NCBI RefSeq assembly: GCF_020283565.1
Contig: NC_060059.1
Span: forward strand, 3,665,501 to 3,729,500
Direction: 5' to 3'
Source: Trifolium pratense
Lineage: Eukaryota > Streptophyta > Magnoliopsida > Fabales > Fabaceae
DNA length: 64,000 nt
Every line of letters begins with the position of its first letter. The first letter of the stretch is position 1. A model generated the notes under the pieces. The model was not told where the DNA came from. It saw only the letters and a program-made list of their open reading frames with translations, and did no database searches. Shown here one piece after another: positions 32,528-45,100 of the stretch. A program made the position numbers and the translations under genes.

Positions 32528-35500
32528 TTAAATACTACTAAATTTCCCCATTGACTTGAAAAAACTGATGATAGGGTCATAAAGATCTTGTTTTGCTTGC
32601 AAGCTTAAAATGAAGTCAACATGACCATAGTTTTCAAGATAAACCACCTCCGGTGTGGATGGAAGTTCTTTCAGTGTGTGCTGGAAATCAGTTATATCTG
32701 CTAAAGCATCATTTCCCCCATAAGCCATCCACAAAGGCAATGATTTGGGTATGCGACTAAGGTCGAACTTTGGTGGTTTGAAATTGCCATACTCTATCAG
32801 ATTTTTAAGCTTTCCATAATCATACTTGGAGAAAGTTCCTTTGCGTATCACTGTTGAACATATGAGGTCATCAGAAACAGAACCATTAACAAGAACAATG
32901 AATACTGATTTCTAAACCATCAAACACGAAGTGAAAGGTAACTAGCCAGAGCGATAACACAGTAAAAGTAGAAACCAAACTTTAAATGTCCTTTTAGCAT
33001 TTTTCTAAAAGGAATTCAAAATACAGTCTCTTGGAAATAGCTAGATATTCGAACGATAAGTAACAGAGTACAAGTACTAAGGTTGATGGCATGACATGGA
33101 AAAATGGAGACCTCATATCAAATGTCAGCATAAATGTTTACACCGACAGTGTGGGCCCATTAAACTGTATTTGTAATAAGCAATTAAGCATTACTAGCAA
33201 CGATCAAAATAGTGATAATAATAGAATAAACAAACAAGTACTAAGGTTGACATGTAGCAGACATATTGTAGAATCCATTCCCTAGCTTATATGTGCATAC
33301 AAAAAAAATTGTCTTTAGATTTCAGACCTATTGAACAGTATTTCTCCCCCCACTCATCCATCCCTATAATGGTCAATTTAGTTACTTCATTTCACACAAA
33401 TGCTTTGAAAATTATCAGAGACATGATCAAAGGAAAATAGTATTCATAAGTAAGAGCAACAACATCAAATTACTTTTGCTATCTGTAGTGTCGCTAATTA
33501 AAAACAGCACCAGTGCATAGTCAGAAAAGTCGCAGCAAAATTCTCACTTAAGGCAACTAATTAAAGATAATAGAATAAGGAGCATACTCTGGAAAAGGTG
33601 GTTCAAGTTTTTGGAGGATGATGGGTGAGGTTCTTGTTCAAGATAATAAGCCACACGTGACTCATTGAAGCAACAATTCTTCCCTGTAATTTAATTTAAT
33701 GTCACGAATAGAAGCAGTAACCAAAAGAGAAAGTAACACAAGAGAAAATACATAATTATTGAAACACGTAGAATGTGCCAAAATAATTCCTAAATAATTG
33801 ATCTAAATGAGAGACAAGATTCTTTGGATCATGTTTAGGCATTCAATGTAACCTGAACTGAACAGTTTGATATGTTTCAGACGAAGGCAGCGGAGTAATT
33901 GCATTGGCATTCAGGAAGGACAAAGTCATTACGAGGAGTATTATTCGGATTGGACAGATAAGCACTATCTAAAACACAAAATTGTAATTTTACAAAGACT
34001 ATCATGTGAATTCAGTCAAATCCTTCTAAACACAGACATAAACACAGAGCCAGTTGAGAGACATGAACCTGTAATGGATGACAGCATGTCACTGCAACTT
34101 AGACGAGTATCACATAAGGAAACCAAGAGACTGGCTCCCCATTCGCTGAAAATGAGTTAAGAAAAATACATACAGTGAGAATTTGTTAAAGTAGAAATCC
34201 ATTGTGCATATGGAAATAAAAAGGAGAAAAACAGGACAGAAGGAAAATTGGAACCTTTTGAAATTCAGTTGATGAACTCCCATTGTAACAATCATCTGAA
34301 TAAAACCAGCAATCATTTTCATATTAAATATCGATTTTAACTGTGAAAAATAATAGAAAGCAACAAGAAATACCTGATCAAGGTGCATCTTTACCATTCT
34401 TTGTACCAAAGGTGCACTAACATGATCCAAGTAGGATATTGGAGAAAGAAGAGCTGCAGCTTCAACCTTTTCCACTATCTCTGGTTGAGTGAAGGCAGCA
34501 AAAGATATAATTGTCCCCTAAAATGGACGAAAAAATAATAAAATGTATGATATTGCAAATACAGATGAAAAGGATGATGATTTACAGGAATCATAAATAC
34601 CTGCGAATGCCCAACTACAAATAGCTTTGAGTTTGTCACTGAATTAATATAATTGATCATTTCTGCAAGATCATATAGGGCTAATTCCTGCCAGCTCCAA
34701 TCCCAAAAATTCTACAAATGGACCAAAGCTCAGTTAGTCATACTTGTATCACTTTTTCTTTTGAAAAAATGCGGGGCTGAAGCCTAAGTCATACTTGTCT
34801 CACTTTACTCACATCACAAACATGGCAAAATGTATAACTTACTCTGACACCAACTCTTCCATTAGTAATAGTTAGCCATTAATATAGTAAAAATTTCAGT
34901 AATAAAGGTTCAAATTCAATTTGCAATTTTGTGAAATACCCTTAGCTATCGCTATAGAAAAAGAAGAGAATTCAGTTTAATTCAATATTTATCCCAGGTT
35001 TTACAATTAAAAAAAATTCACTTTCATTAGTTGAAAAAAGAAGGAGCATATAAACTATCACATACAGCTGACACTCAATAAGTTCTATAACATGAGTGAT
35101 GAAGCAAACTAGTCACCTTATTTTTCTCTGATAAAGATATATGCCCATGGCTCCAACGTGTTCCGCGCACATTTCCTACCCAAACATCAAAACCATGATC
35201 CGCAAGGATGAATCCCAATGATTGTTCTGGTGTATTTAGAAACCATGCATCACCCGCCTAATTGTATGAAATGGCATAACAAAAACAGAGACAAAAGTCA
35301 ATTCTGAAATCCAGTAAACTAGTTCAAAACCTTAAAAGGAATTTCACAACACAATACACACTAAAGAGTTAAAAAAAACTCTCTTTCCCCTAAAAAAGGA
35401 TAAAATATAGTGCTAAATTGCAAATTATCACATAAATGAGTGAATTATAAACACCATTGAATTCCAACACTGTCCAAAACTCCGAAAACATGATTAATAG

Positions 35501-36498
35501 TATGTTCGGTTCCACTTTTGGAGGAGGCAAAGTCGATTCCATACATGCATAATTCATTTGAAATCAATTTTTTTCATTGCTGAATTGATTCTGACTAAAA
35601 GTAAAGTGATTAATGTTTGAATAATTCCTGTAAAAGTGGATTAAACAATAAATTAAAATCAATTGAGTTTGAGCCAAGAACTTAAAAACTCTAGCTCCAA
35701 TTTAGAATCATTTATGGAACAAAATCAATTCTACTTGAGAACATCCAAACATGTCAAAATCAATTATTTTTTCTAAAATTAGAGGTTGTTTGTTCCAGCT
35801 TTTTTTTATTAAAAGAATCGCTTTTAAAAATATTGCACATGTTTGTTACAAATATTTTCTTAAAAAAAAACAGAATCTAAAAATAATGAGAAAACAAGTT
35901 CAATTGAGAAGCTTGCTAATCTTGACTCCTCAAAAAGTGGAATGAAACATGTACTAGCAGAATTTAGTTACAAAATCTTGAAACTTCCCACATTGAAATA
36001 GAAATATATCAAAGCATCATAACTATAGTAAAATAGAAATAGTGAAAACATAATCAATACGCAACAATAACATTATTAGTATTATATAGAGTAAATTGAG
36101 ATAAGAGAATGAGGTAAATAACCATGAATAGACCATGCAGAAGCAGAACCGGAGGTCCTCGTTCTCGACCATTCTTAATACGCGCCGAAGAAGAAGAAGA
36201 CACACGCTGAAGACCTAACAAGAAACCATCCTTTGTTTGAACCTGAAACAAATTTCATCAATATAAATTATAAAACGGAAAATAGTAAGGGTATTATTGG
36301 AAAAACGTAGTGAATTGATACCACATATTCGGAGCAAGGGTAACCGGCGGGGAGAATGAGTTCATCACAGAGAGTTGGTTGCGGTTTAGGATCGGTGCTT
36401 CCGCCGTCGAAGGCGAGAGCGGTGTTTACGAATGAGAGTATGGAGATGGTTATGGCAAAAAGTTTAGTCGTCAACACTGCACTCTTTTCCATCCCCAA
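32528..36498 (-). CDS. Triacylglycerol lipase 2-like, acid-lipase family
   Basis: Nine exons give 409 aa: 36322-36498, 36123-36242, 35117-35257, 34601-34711, 34374-34517, 34255-34295, 34069-34145, 33588-33683, 32528-32850. The enzyme hydrolyses ester bonds of acylglycerols or sterol esters and belongs to the lysosomal/gastric acid-lipase branch of alpha/beta hydrolases. Residues 1-29 form a signal peptide (hydrophobic core, TALA before FDGG), so it enters the secretory path. The lid-region start is [18 protein letters not shown] forms the oxyanion loop. The nucleophile is Ser182 in GHSQG, split across exons 4 and 5. Asp350 in GGND and His379 in NYGHVDF complete the triad; their 29-residue spacing matches gastric lipase. 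All expected residues are present and the length is normal, so it is probably functional. ATG codons at 36498 and 36492 are both possible. Confidence 0.92.
34736..34806 (-). mobile_element. Very short LINE tail in lipase intron 3
   Basis: A 20-bp direct repeat with one mismatch (34736-34755 and 34787-34806) flanks 31 bp that reads on the minus strand TAGGCTTCAGCCCCGC followed by an A-rich tail. The text resembles the LINE 3' end at 24217-24390. Confidence 0.6.
35490..35765. repeat. Intronic dispersed repeat rich in AATCAATT
   Basis: Within lipase intron 2. Repeated AAATCAATT/AATTGATT motifs, beginning TATGTTCGGTTCCACTTTTG. A similar piece is in the kelch gene at about 46040-46310. Probably a non-autonomous DNA element; ends not defined. 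Confidence 0.4.
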
Positions 36499-36847
36499 AT
36501 TCTCAACTCTTCTTCTTCTTCTTCTTCACCAATCGTATTGCAACGATTGGGGTTTGATTATTGATGATGATGATAGTCGCAACATTCATCATCATCATCA
36601 TTTGTAGTATTATATACTGGTGAGTTCCACAGATTATTCATCACTTCCACGCGCTTCTCTTGGCGCGTGTTTTGTAAAGACGTCAACCGTAAGCTACAAC
36701 TGTCTGTTTACCGTTAAGTTATAACTTTTTCCTCATAAGTATCATTGCTTATAATTTTCCTTTTTCTTTTTATTGAAGATAACATTAATTAATTTATGGC
36801 AAAATTATATACGTAACTTAATAATTTAGTTTTTATATTTTTTTATG
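36499..36847. other. Lipase 5' flank
   Basis: The upstream region of the lipase gene holds a CAT/ATG trinucleotide run (36560-36605). No other feature is seen. Confidence 0.4.
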
Positions 36848-36975
36848 TTTGTTTTTTTTGAAGAAGCTAAATTAGTCCACCTAAATTGGCGCCAAATAGA
36901 ACCGAATATCAGACCTCAAGAGGAGCACACTCCTAGGTCTCAAGCCAATACCAATGCACCAACCCAAGTGGGTTC
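36848..36975 (-). mobile_element. SINE-like repeat, second type
   Basis: The minus strand reads AACCCACTTGGGTTGGTGCA (A-box-like), CTAGGAGTGTGCTCCTCTTG and a worn B box, ending toward a T-run on the plus strand (a poly(A) tail). The tRNA-like layout supports a SINE, but no clear target duplication was found. Confidence 0.4.
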
Positions 36976-37268
36976 ATTTTTGTCGTTTTTATTCTTAATT
37001 AATGTTTGTATATGTTTTTCAGGCTTTAACGCTATGATTTTTTTTAGAGCATAAAATATCTTTATGATTGAAAGTGTGAAAAAAGAAAGAAAAAAAATTA
37101 TAAAACTATAAATTTAAAGTTTAAAATTCATATTCAAACATGACAAAGAACTAAAATGTTATGAAAAAAATAAAAAACTAAAATGTTAACTGAAATTATG
37201 TTAAAGGACTACAAATGTTTACAACTTTTTCTTTAAATAGTCTCTTAAAATCTCCCTGAAGTACTCGA

Positions 37269-37429
37269 TATTTTTTTTGAATTTTTCACCACCAGTTGAA
37301 TCTGGTTCGGGAGTCAGTTTTGACATCAAGTGGTTTTAGGCCCCTTCCGATCGCAATTGTGGAGATCGAACCGCGATCCTCCCTACCAAGTTTTGCGTCA
37401 ATCACCATTGAATCAACTAACGATTGGTT
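37269..37429 (-). mobile_element. tRNA-derived SINE, copy 2
   Basis: The same family as 8542-8688: T-run at the left, CACCACCAGTTGAATCTGGT, then B-box and A-box regions on the minus strand. Flanked by a perfect 9-bp target duplication, AGTACTCGA (37260-37268 and 37430-37438). Confidence 0.85.
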
Positions 37430-37438
37430 AGTACTCGA

Positions 37439-38224
37439 CTTAATTTTCTCTATTTTCATTCTTACATTTAATTACCTCTAAAATGTGAATCCGAATTCTC
37501 TACTGTTGTTTCTCTCCAATTACTTATTATGCTAAAATCTTAGCCTTTTATGTATAGTGCAGAAGATATAGTGCTGGAGATATCCAATTCCCTAAAACGG
37601 CCGTAATCACTTCAAGCACAATCAAAAAGACCTTGGGAATATGATTAGCTTCTTTTATGTATTTTTGGTGCACCTTCTAAACAGTTTAGTAGGGAGAAGT
37701 TTCATGGGACACAAGTGGACATGACATACGCATACATAGTTGCTGGTAGAAATTGTTTTGCCCTTGGCTTGGGTCAAAAATAGTGTCCCGATGAATCTAG
37801 GCGTGGGTAAAAAGGACTGCACCTCAAGCTCAAACATGGGGAAATGATATGAAAGACCAAATAAACAATTTCAGCCTTAAAATTAGGATTTTGCTACTCA
37901 AGAACACTGGTTAAAAATTCCATAAAATGGCTCTTTTCATAACCAGTGTTAAAGAATGTTCGAAATAAATGGCTCTTTTCATAATAAAAAATCACCAGCA
38001 ATAAAATCCGCTTATACATACAGAGAATACAATCTCACCTTTAATATCCAAGATCCAATAATCTATTTTATTTTATCATCAAAATATTGAGGCTCAATTC
38101 CAATAATAATTTTATGATAAATGAGAAATACAGTATACATCAGCCAAACACTCAACTTCAACTTCAAGCATTTGCACATACTTTAAATGTACACTAAACA
38201 GGTAAAACATGGACACAGCGTCAC
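37439..38224. other. Intergenic with a small hairpin
   Basis: AACACTGGTT and AACCAGTGTT (37902-37950) form a 10-bp inverted repeat, and AAATGGCTCTTTTCATAA occurs twice nearby (about 37926 and 37970). No gene is recognised. A minus-strand open frame at 37655-37837 has no known domain. Confidence 0.45.
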
Positions 38225-38957
38225 TAGGGGTGTACATGGATTGGGCAAATCCGGTTGACCCGGTCAAACCCACCCAATCCAACCCAAAAAAGTGGGTCGG
38301 GTCGGGCTAGTGGGTGGATATGGATTTCAAAAATGAAAAACCCATAAAAAAAATCGGGCTTCGGGTAAAACCGGACCCAACCCAAAAAACCCACTGACCC
38401 ACTAGTGCTATGTATTTTCAAATAATTTTTATGAAAATACTAAAGATTTTTCCATCTAATTATTAAATATTTTTATATTGAAAATAAATTATGCTATTTT
38501 TTATGAAAATAAAAAGATTGAATAATTTTTATAAACAAATATGATAATTAATAGCACTATTCATCGTTTAGTCATTTGATATTAAAAAAAGTAAAAAAAA
38601 AAAACATTTGGATAACATACTATCCAATCCGTAAATTAGTGGATTTACACAAAAAATGAGTGATTATTTTTTATAGTGAAAAAAAGTTACACTATTTTTT
38701 AAGAAAATAGAATGGTTGAGTTATTTTTATGAAAAATATAATGATTCGACATTTAGATATTTAATATAAAAAAATAGAAAAATAATTTGGGTAACCCACT
38801 ACCCAACCCAATCCAACCCAGAATTTAGTGGGTTTACCCAACCCGGCCCAACGTTATAACGGGTGGTTATTTTACTAGACCCAAACCGGAGTACCCTATG
38901 TGGTTCGGGTTTTGGTTTTGGTCAAACCCAACCCAATCCGGCCCACGTACACCCCTA
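38225..38957. mobile_element. hAT-type non-autonomous element, 733 bp
   Basis: TAGGGGTGTAC at 38225 and GTACACCCCTA ending 38957, flanked by a perfect 8-bp target duplication, AGCGTCAC (38217-38224 and 38958-38965), the hAT size. Subterminal parts are C-rich/G-rich repeats of the AACCCAACCC type in both orientations. No transposase. Confidence 0.93.
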
Positions 38958-39172
38958 AGCGTCACAGACAAAAATCAGTGCCTTACAAACAAACATATTT
39001 GCACTGATTACATGTAGAATGATCAATGCATACTAAGTGTGTACATAAAGTACTTAACACCTTGTACCCAAAACATAGTTCTTAGAACTACCTCTGCAAA
39101 TAAGGACATCAAACTAAAACAAAATTGTAAATTGCATCATTCTCGGGCACACTCTACCCTGGCCTCAAATTA

Positions 39173-42100
39173 TCAATTTCTAGTTTTCTTCTTGCCTCTT
39201 TTCTTTGCACTAGTTTCAGGGCCCTCAGCCTCTTCAGCTTTCTGCTCAGCTTCTAATACAGCCAGCTGCAGTGACCAAAGAAAATATTTAGAATTTTTAA
39301 AAACAAATAGTAACGATATAAATGGTTTTTAGGTACCAATTTGAGGCAATGATGTGAGAACAAAAAACAATACCTCGTCAAGAATAGGTTTTAGCTCCCT
39401 GTATCGACCTTCTGCAAGATCAAAACCATCCTTGCGGAGTTCCTATTACCCAGAAAAAGTTAACCACAAACATAAGGCATTCATTAGTGTGTCTTCACAT
39501 ATCAGAGAAGATAAGGGGTACGAAGAGGAACTTAAAACAGAAAGACCAGCTGAATTATTTCCCTATTCCTCCAGAATACATAAAAGGGTTGATAGTACTA
39601 CTAATATTTAAGTAAAAGAAAATCTGCAGTAGTAGAAATATAGGAAGGGAGAAAACTAGTGAATCTACTACAGATCAGATAGCTTTATACGGAAAATTAT
39701 ATAGGAATATAACAAAAGAATAAAAAGAAATAACCTACTTTTCCGGTGTGCTGGGTGTGTTCATGGGCTGCCATTTGCCAATACAAATTTGTACGCTTAT
39801 AGAAATCTCTCAAGGATTCACCTGCCTTTACATGCAATGAGAAACAATTAAGAAAGAAGTGGAACAAAGAGAAATATTAATTGAAGCTCAGAGATGCTTT
39901 TGTAGGCAATAAGACAACCACACACAATAAGGAAAGGTAGTAGAGCTTAATGGAACAAAAATAAAAAATTCCATGCAACCGCTAGCTTCAATCTAAAATC
40001 AACTGTACAAAATGTCTTAAGAAATATTGATAAACTACCAATGGTGTTCTCTGTGAATCTGACAAGCCAAGGCTAGCTCTGATTTGCTCTATCCGTGACC
40101 TTCTTTCTTTCCTACGCAGATTCTTTATCCCTCCCTTGATTAAGGCAACAGCATCTCCCACCTGATCTGATGCATTCTGAACCTAGTGACCAAAACGTAA
40201 AGCCAAGTAAGTAATGCAGAAAGTCACATGTTTCAGAGAAAAAGGGGAAAATAAACTGCCTGGTTATGGAGAGTTGATCACACATATGTTTGACAGTATT
40301 ATGTGTGTAGAATAGCTATTGCAAGTTTAAAGAAAAATAACTAAGAAATGGTCAGTGTCTATCATGGAACTTAAACTTGGGCAAATGCAAATATCATGCT
40401 GCAAGTTATTGTCTCGAAAGGTAAACTTTTGCCCATCAAAATATTACAGCGTCATTATGTAGAAAAATCAACGTGTCTTGGGGAGAAACCCGTTTGTATT
40501 TACATTGTACACCTTTGAGTTTATTTTCTTATTTTTTTTGCTACTGCCCAACATTGCAACATTACACCTATTCAAATCCTAGGTTGACATCTCTCTTTCC
40601 ACGTCACTTTGTATGATAGGTATATGGTATTTAAAACGTGAGATTTATGATGTTGTATATTCGCCCATTTTCATCTCTAAGTTAGGATTTGTGTATCTCC
40701 AATTTTTTATTCACTTCTTCACTCAACTCTCCGACAAATTATATCAACTGCAAAAAAAAAAATGCCTCCAGTGTCGTAAGGGAGCTGGTAATTTGCTTGG
40801 TTAGCTGGAGAAGGGATAGAGTTGAAAGATCGGATTTTATTAGCGCGCCATGTTCATTAAGTTCATCTAGAATCAAGATAAAAAGATAAGGGTTCACCTC
40901 CATTTATTCAGCATACCCTTAGAACTCATAACCTCATTAAAAAACTGTGAATCATTTATGTTTTCCTCTTAGTCTCTTCCATAACATAACAGGTGGCTTA
41001 CCAAACCAAATACGACGAGTAGTGGGTCTAGTAAATTATCTTCCTTTTCCTTGTGTTTTGTGCTAAAAACACTTACCCATATTAAAACCTATCTGGACTA
41101 TTCTTTTCTTAATAGAAAAACTACAACTAATTCAAAATTCTATTGCACTGGTAATATACGAGATTTTGCACATGGCCATTGTGTGGACAGTGATCAAATG
41201 TCGCTTTTTAACCTTTGCTCAGGCTTGTTTTTGAGAAAACGAAAGAACACTCCACTTGCTGAAATTGAATTGAAGGTTCAATTTGGTGCCAAACATTTGA
41301 ACCTTTAATTGCAGCCACACCAAATGAGTGCTTTCTTCCCCTTTTCTAAAGTCTAAACATTAAAAGATAAATAAGGGATGGCATTTAACCATAACATATG
41401 AGGTATGACTCATTAATGAATCTGTTAAGAAGTTCCACATCGGTTGAGAGATGGCCTGACTAAGTGTTTATAAACTAGAGGCAATCCTCACCTTACAAGC
41501 CGGTTTTGTAAGGATGAGTTATGCCCAATACTCATTTCTAAGATGGTATCAGAGCCTCTCCAAGATCCGTTGGGCCACCCGATATCGGGCCACCTACCAT
41601 TTATATCCGCGTACCAAGCCCAATAGCGCTGGACGCGAGGGGGTGTGTTAAGAAGTCTCACATCGGTTGAGAGATGGTCTGACTAAGTGTTTATAAACTA
41701 ACCTTACAAGCCGGTTTTGTAAGGATGAGTTATGCCCAATACTCATTTCTAAGAGAATCGATCAGGATTAACAATATTTTGGGGTTAATGTTTCCTATAG
41801 GAAAAAAAAAAGGATTTCTCTAGGTTCTCACTGTAAAATTGTGGTTTTAAATTTTAATTCACTTGTTTTTATTTTGTTGGAATTATGAGATTAGAAAGGG
41901 CACCTCATCGTCATCATCTTCTTCGTTCTCCTCACTTGTACCATCGCTATTAGATTCATCATCGTCGTCATCATCTTCATTTTCTTCATCATCATCCTCA
42001 TCCTCTGAAACTTCCACCCATTCAGATTCTGATGCCTGGGGGGAAGAAAAAAGAATTCAAGCTATAGCAGCTAAAATGAAAATGTGTATTTGGAAAGCTG

Positions 42101-45100
42101 CATGCATAATACATTATAGATTAAGAAAACTGGAATCGTAGTAGTCAAGGAAAGAACACAAACTGGTATGATGCACTTCCATTCATCAAGTTTGCTAAGG
42201 TTCAGAGAATACAAGTCGTCAAGAGTGATTTCTTGATCTTTAATCTCCATCATGCCACCATATATGTATAATGTATCTCTTCCAACAGCCATGCAAGAAT
42301 TGATACGTCCACAGGGTTTCACTACCTAGAAAGTTTGGAGAAATTCAATAATAAATAGATGAGCTACAATAAAAATAGTGTCATAAGATTGTTCGTCCAA
42401 AATGAGTACCTCGGACAAACCATTCTGAATGTCCAATTTAGCACCAGATTCCTTGGACTTTCCTTCCGGTTTGGTAAGTGTTTCACTGTCAGCAATAGCC
42501 ATCTTTGACGCAATATTCTGGGATATATCAACAATGCTGCTTTCTTCGCACTCCATATCATCAGTTTCATCTCTTGCAGTACATAGTGATTCTACCTTCT
42601 TGTCGACATCGTTGGTACAATTTTGTTCAGTCTTTCTTAACTGCAAAACTCATTTCATTAGGCAACAATATTATTGCACACAAAATAGTCAAAAAATTCA
42701 AGAAATTGGAAGTATAAATGTACAGTGTATCAAATCTACCTTATCTTTTGTTGATTTATCCTTTCTTAACTCAAGAGGATACCTGTTACACAAACAGCAT
42801 CAACAATAAGCAAACCGACAAACGTTTCATATGAGAGCACATCTTAACTCTAACCAGCATATACAGAGACGATCAAATGAAAAATTAATGCAAAATTTAC
42901 AAAGGCCTATAATCAATAGCAAATGGAAGAATTGATTACATAAATGACAACTTTAGAAAACAATGTATTAATCACTGAAGCGATATAGATTTACCAGCGA
43001 TTGGTGTCTAACTGAAAGCCATAAAGCTCATTCAAGAACAAGCTCATCATTGTATCACCTGCATGATTGTAGTGCAATTAGAAAAAACTAACCTTACAGC
43101 ATGCATAGACAAATAAATACACTTACTCCGAAAACAATTTAAGCTGAATGTTGGATCAGTAATGAGATCTCACACAGTGAGTCCCATTCATTTAATTAAA
43201 AGTTTATGCAGATGGTCACTAATTGAAAAAATAATCATGAACAGAAAAATCTACCTTCAACTTCTATATCCACAACACCACCAAATAGCAGTGCCCTCCT
43301 CTTATGAACACACATGGAAAACCCTGCACGAGGACCAGGAGGCATCCCACTTTTCTTGACCTGTCAAAAAGGGAGAAAGGATTGTTAAAAAACAGTTGGA
43401 ATACGAAATAATAACACATTATTTTTCTGGGGGTCAAGGGGTGTGAGGGGGGAACGGGGATGGAAGGAAAAAAAGATAGAATAAAATCACATGACTAATT
43501 GACACTCCAAGGTAGAAGTTTCATCTGCTATTCAAAACTTACTAGAGACATTTTAATTACCGTGTAAAAATCTAAGCCAAAAGAAATCTTAGACTAGCCT
43601 AAGAAGAGAAATATACAAATTCACCTAATAATAAACTCCAAAGTCCAAACCACAACCTTGTTCCATTCCCAAGTCTTAGGATCAAGGGACCACATATCTG
43701 AATGAACAATTCCTTTCTCAGAGGCACTCTTGTCAGATGAAACTTCTTTTGAATAGCCACCATATAAGAAAATCTGCAATATAAAAGGAACTCTGTTAAA
43801 AAAGACAGCTTCTAAACTACAAAAATTCTTCAAGTAGCCACCCTAATTAATAAAAATGACGAAACAACACATGGGAAAATTTGACAATATTGATAAACAA
43901 AAGCATAACTATAAATAATTTAAAACTAAAATTATCTCCGTATATGGGGACTAGTATTTTACTTACATCATCTTGGTAAACAAATAATTGAAAACCACTA
44001 CGCCCAGTTGGCCACATTGCTCCAGGCTTAGGCTTTATTTCTTGCCACTGCAGCACAAAATCAGATTGGTGTTAATCGCATAAAAAAATTATATCAACAT
44101 TATAATTATTACATCAAACAACCCGAAATTTTGGTTCTATGCTTGGAATGGCAAATAGTAAGTCAACATAATTACGACACAGTATAGTATGTATTAAAAT
44201 AAATTTTACCTTAAATTGATCAAGGTCGAATACAAATAGATCATTGTAGTACCTGCAAAACCAATTAAGAAGTGGCATAGAAAGATCATTAAGTGAATCA
44301 ACACCAATAATTGGTCTCTAGTTGTGAATGTTTTAAAGACTCCCATTTAAGTCTCACATGTAAAGGGCATCGTGATTCAAAATATATAGGTTCAATAACA
44401 TACAATACTTTGAGAGGCAGAAATAGAACTTCATGACATAATTACGATACAACAAAAACAAATGAGCTTCTGAATACTGTTTCAAACTAAGTCTAATTTA
44501 AACCACAAAACATCAATTCATTTTCAAAAAATGCCATAAAAATCAAGTTGATAACAAATTTCAGAAGGCTTATATATGGCATTTCACATAGCAACTGGAG
44601 TGCCTTCCTCTCTCTGATTACTAAATGCTAGTTCCTGACTTCCTGTAGGGTAATGCTTCGTCGTTTTACTCACAAGACATAAAAAAATAGTCACATACTT
44701 TTTTTTTTTGGTTTACAAATAGTCACATACTTGAACACTACCATATTGGCATATACAATTTTTCGCGAAAAAATTCTAAGTCACGGTAAGCAAAGAATGT
44801 AACATCATGAGACACATAAAAGAGAACTTAAAGAAAGAAATAAAATTGAAACAGAGAATTTTGTTGAGCAGAAGTGAAATTTATCATAAAAAACGACAAT
44901 ACCAATTCCACTTCATATTTCCCCATTTTTTCTCCCCTCCCTCTCACTATTTCAATCATTTTTCTAACAAAACTCCCACCACCGACCTTCATTATTCCAC
45001 TTGCCGTAACGTAAAATCTCATCTTGACCCTTATTCATATCATGCTTGCTACTAAATAACTTAAATTTCTGTGGGCCAACTCAACCATTCCAAATACAAC

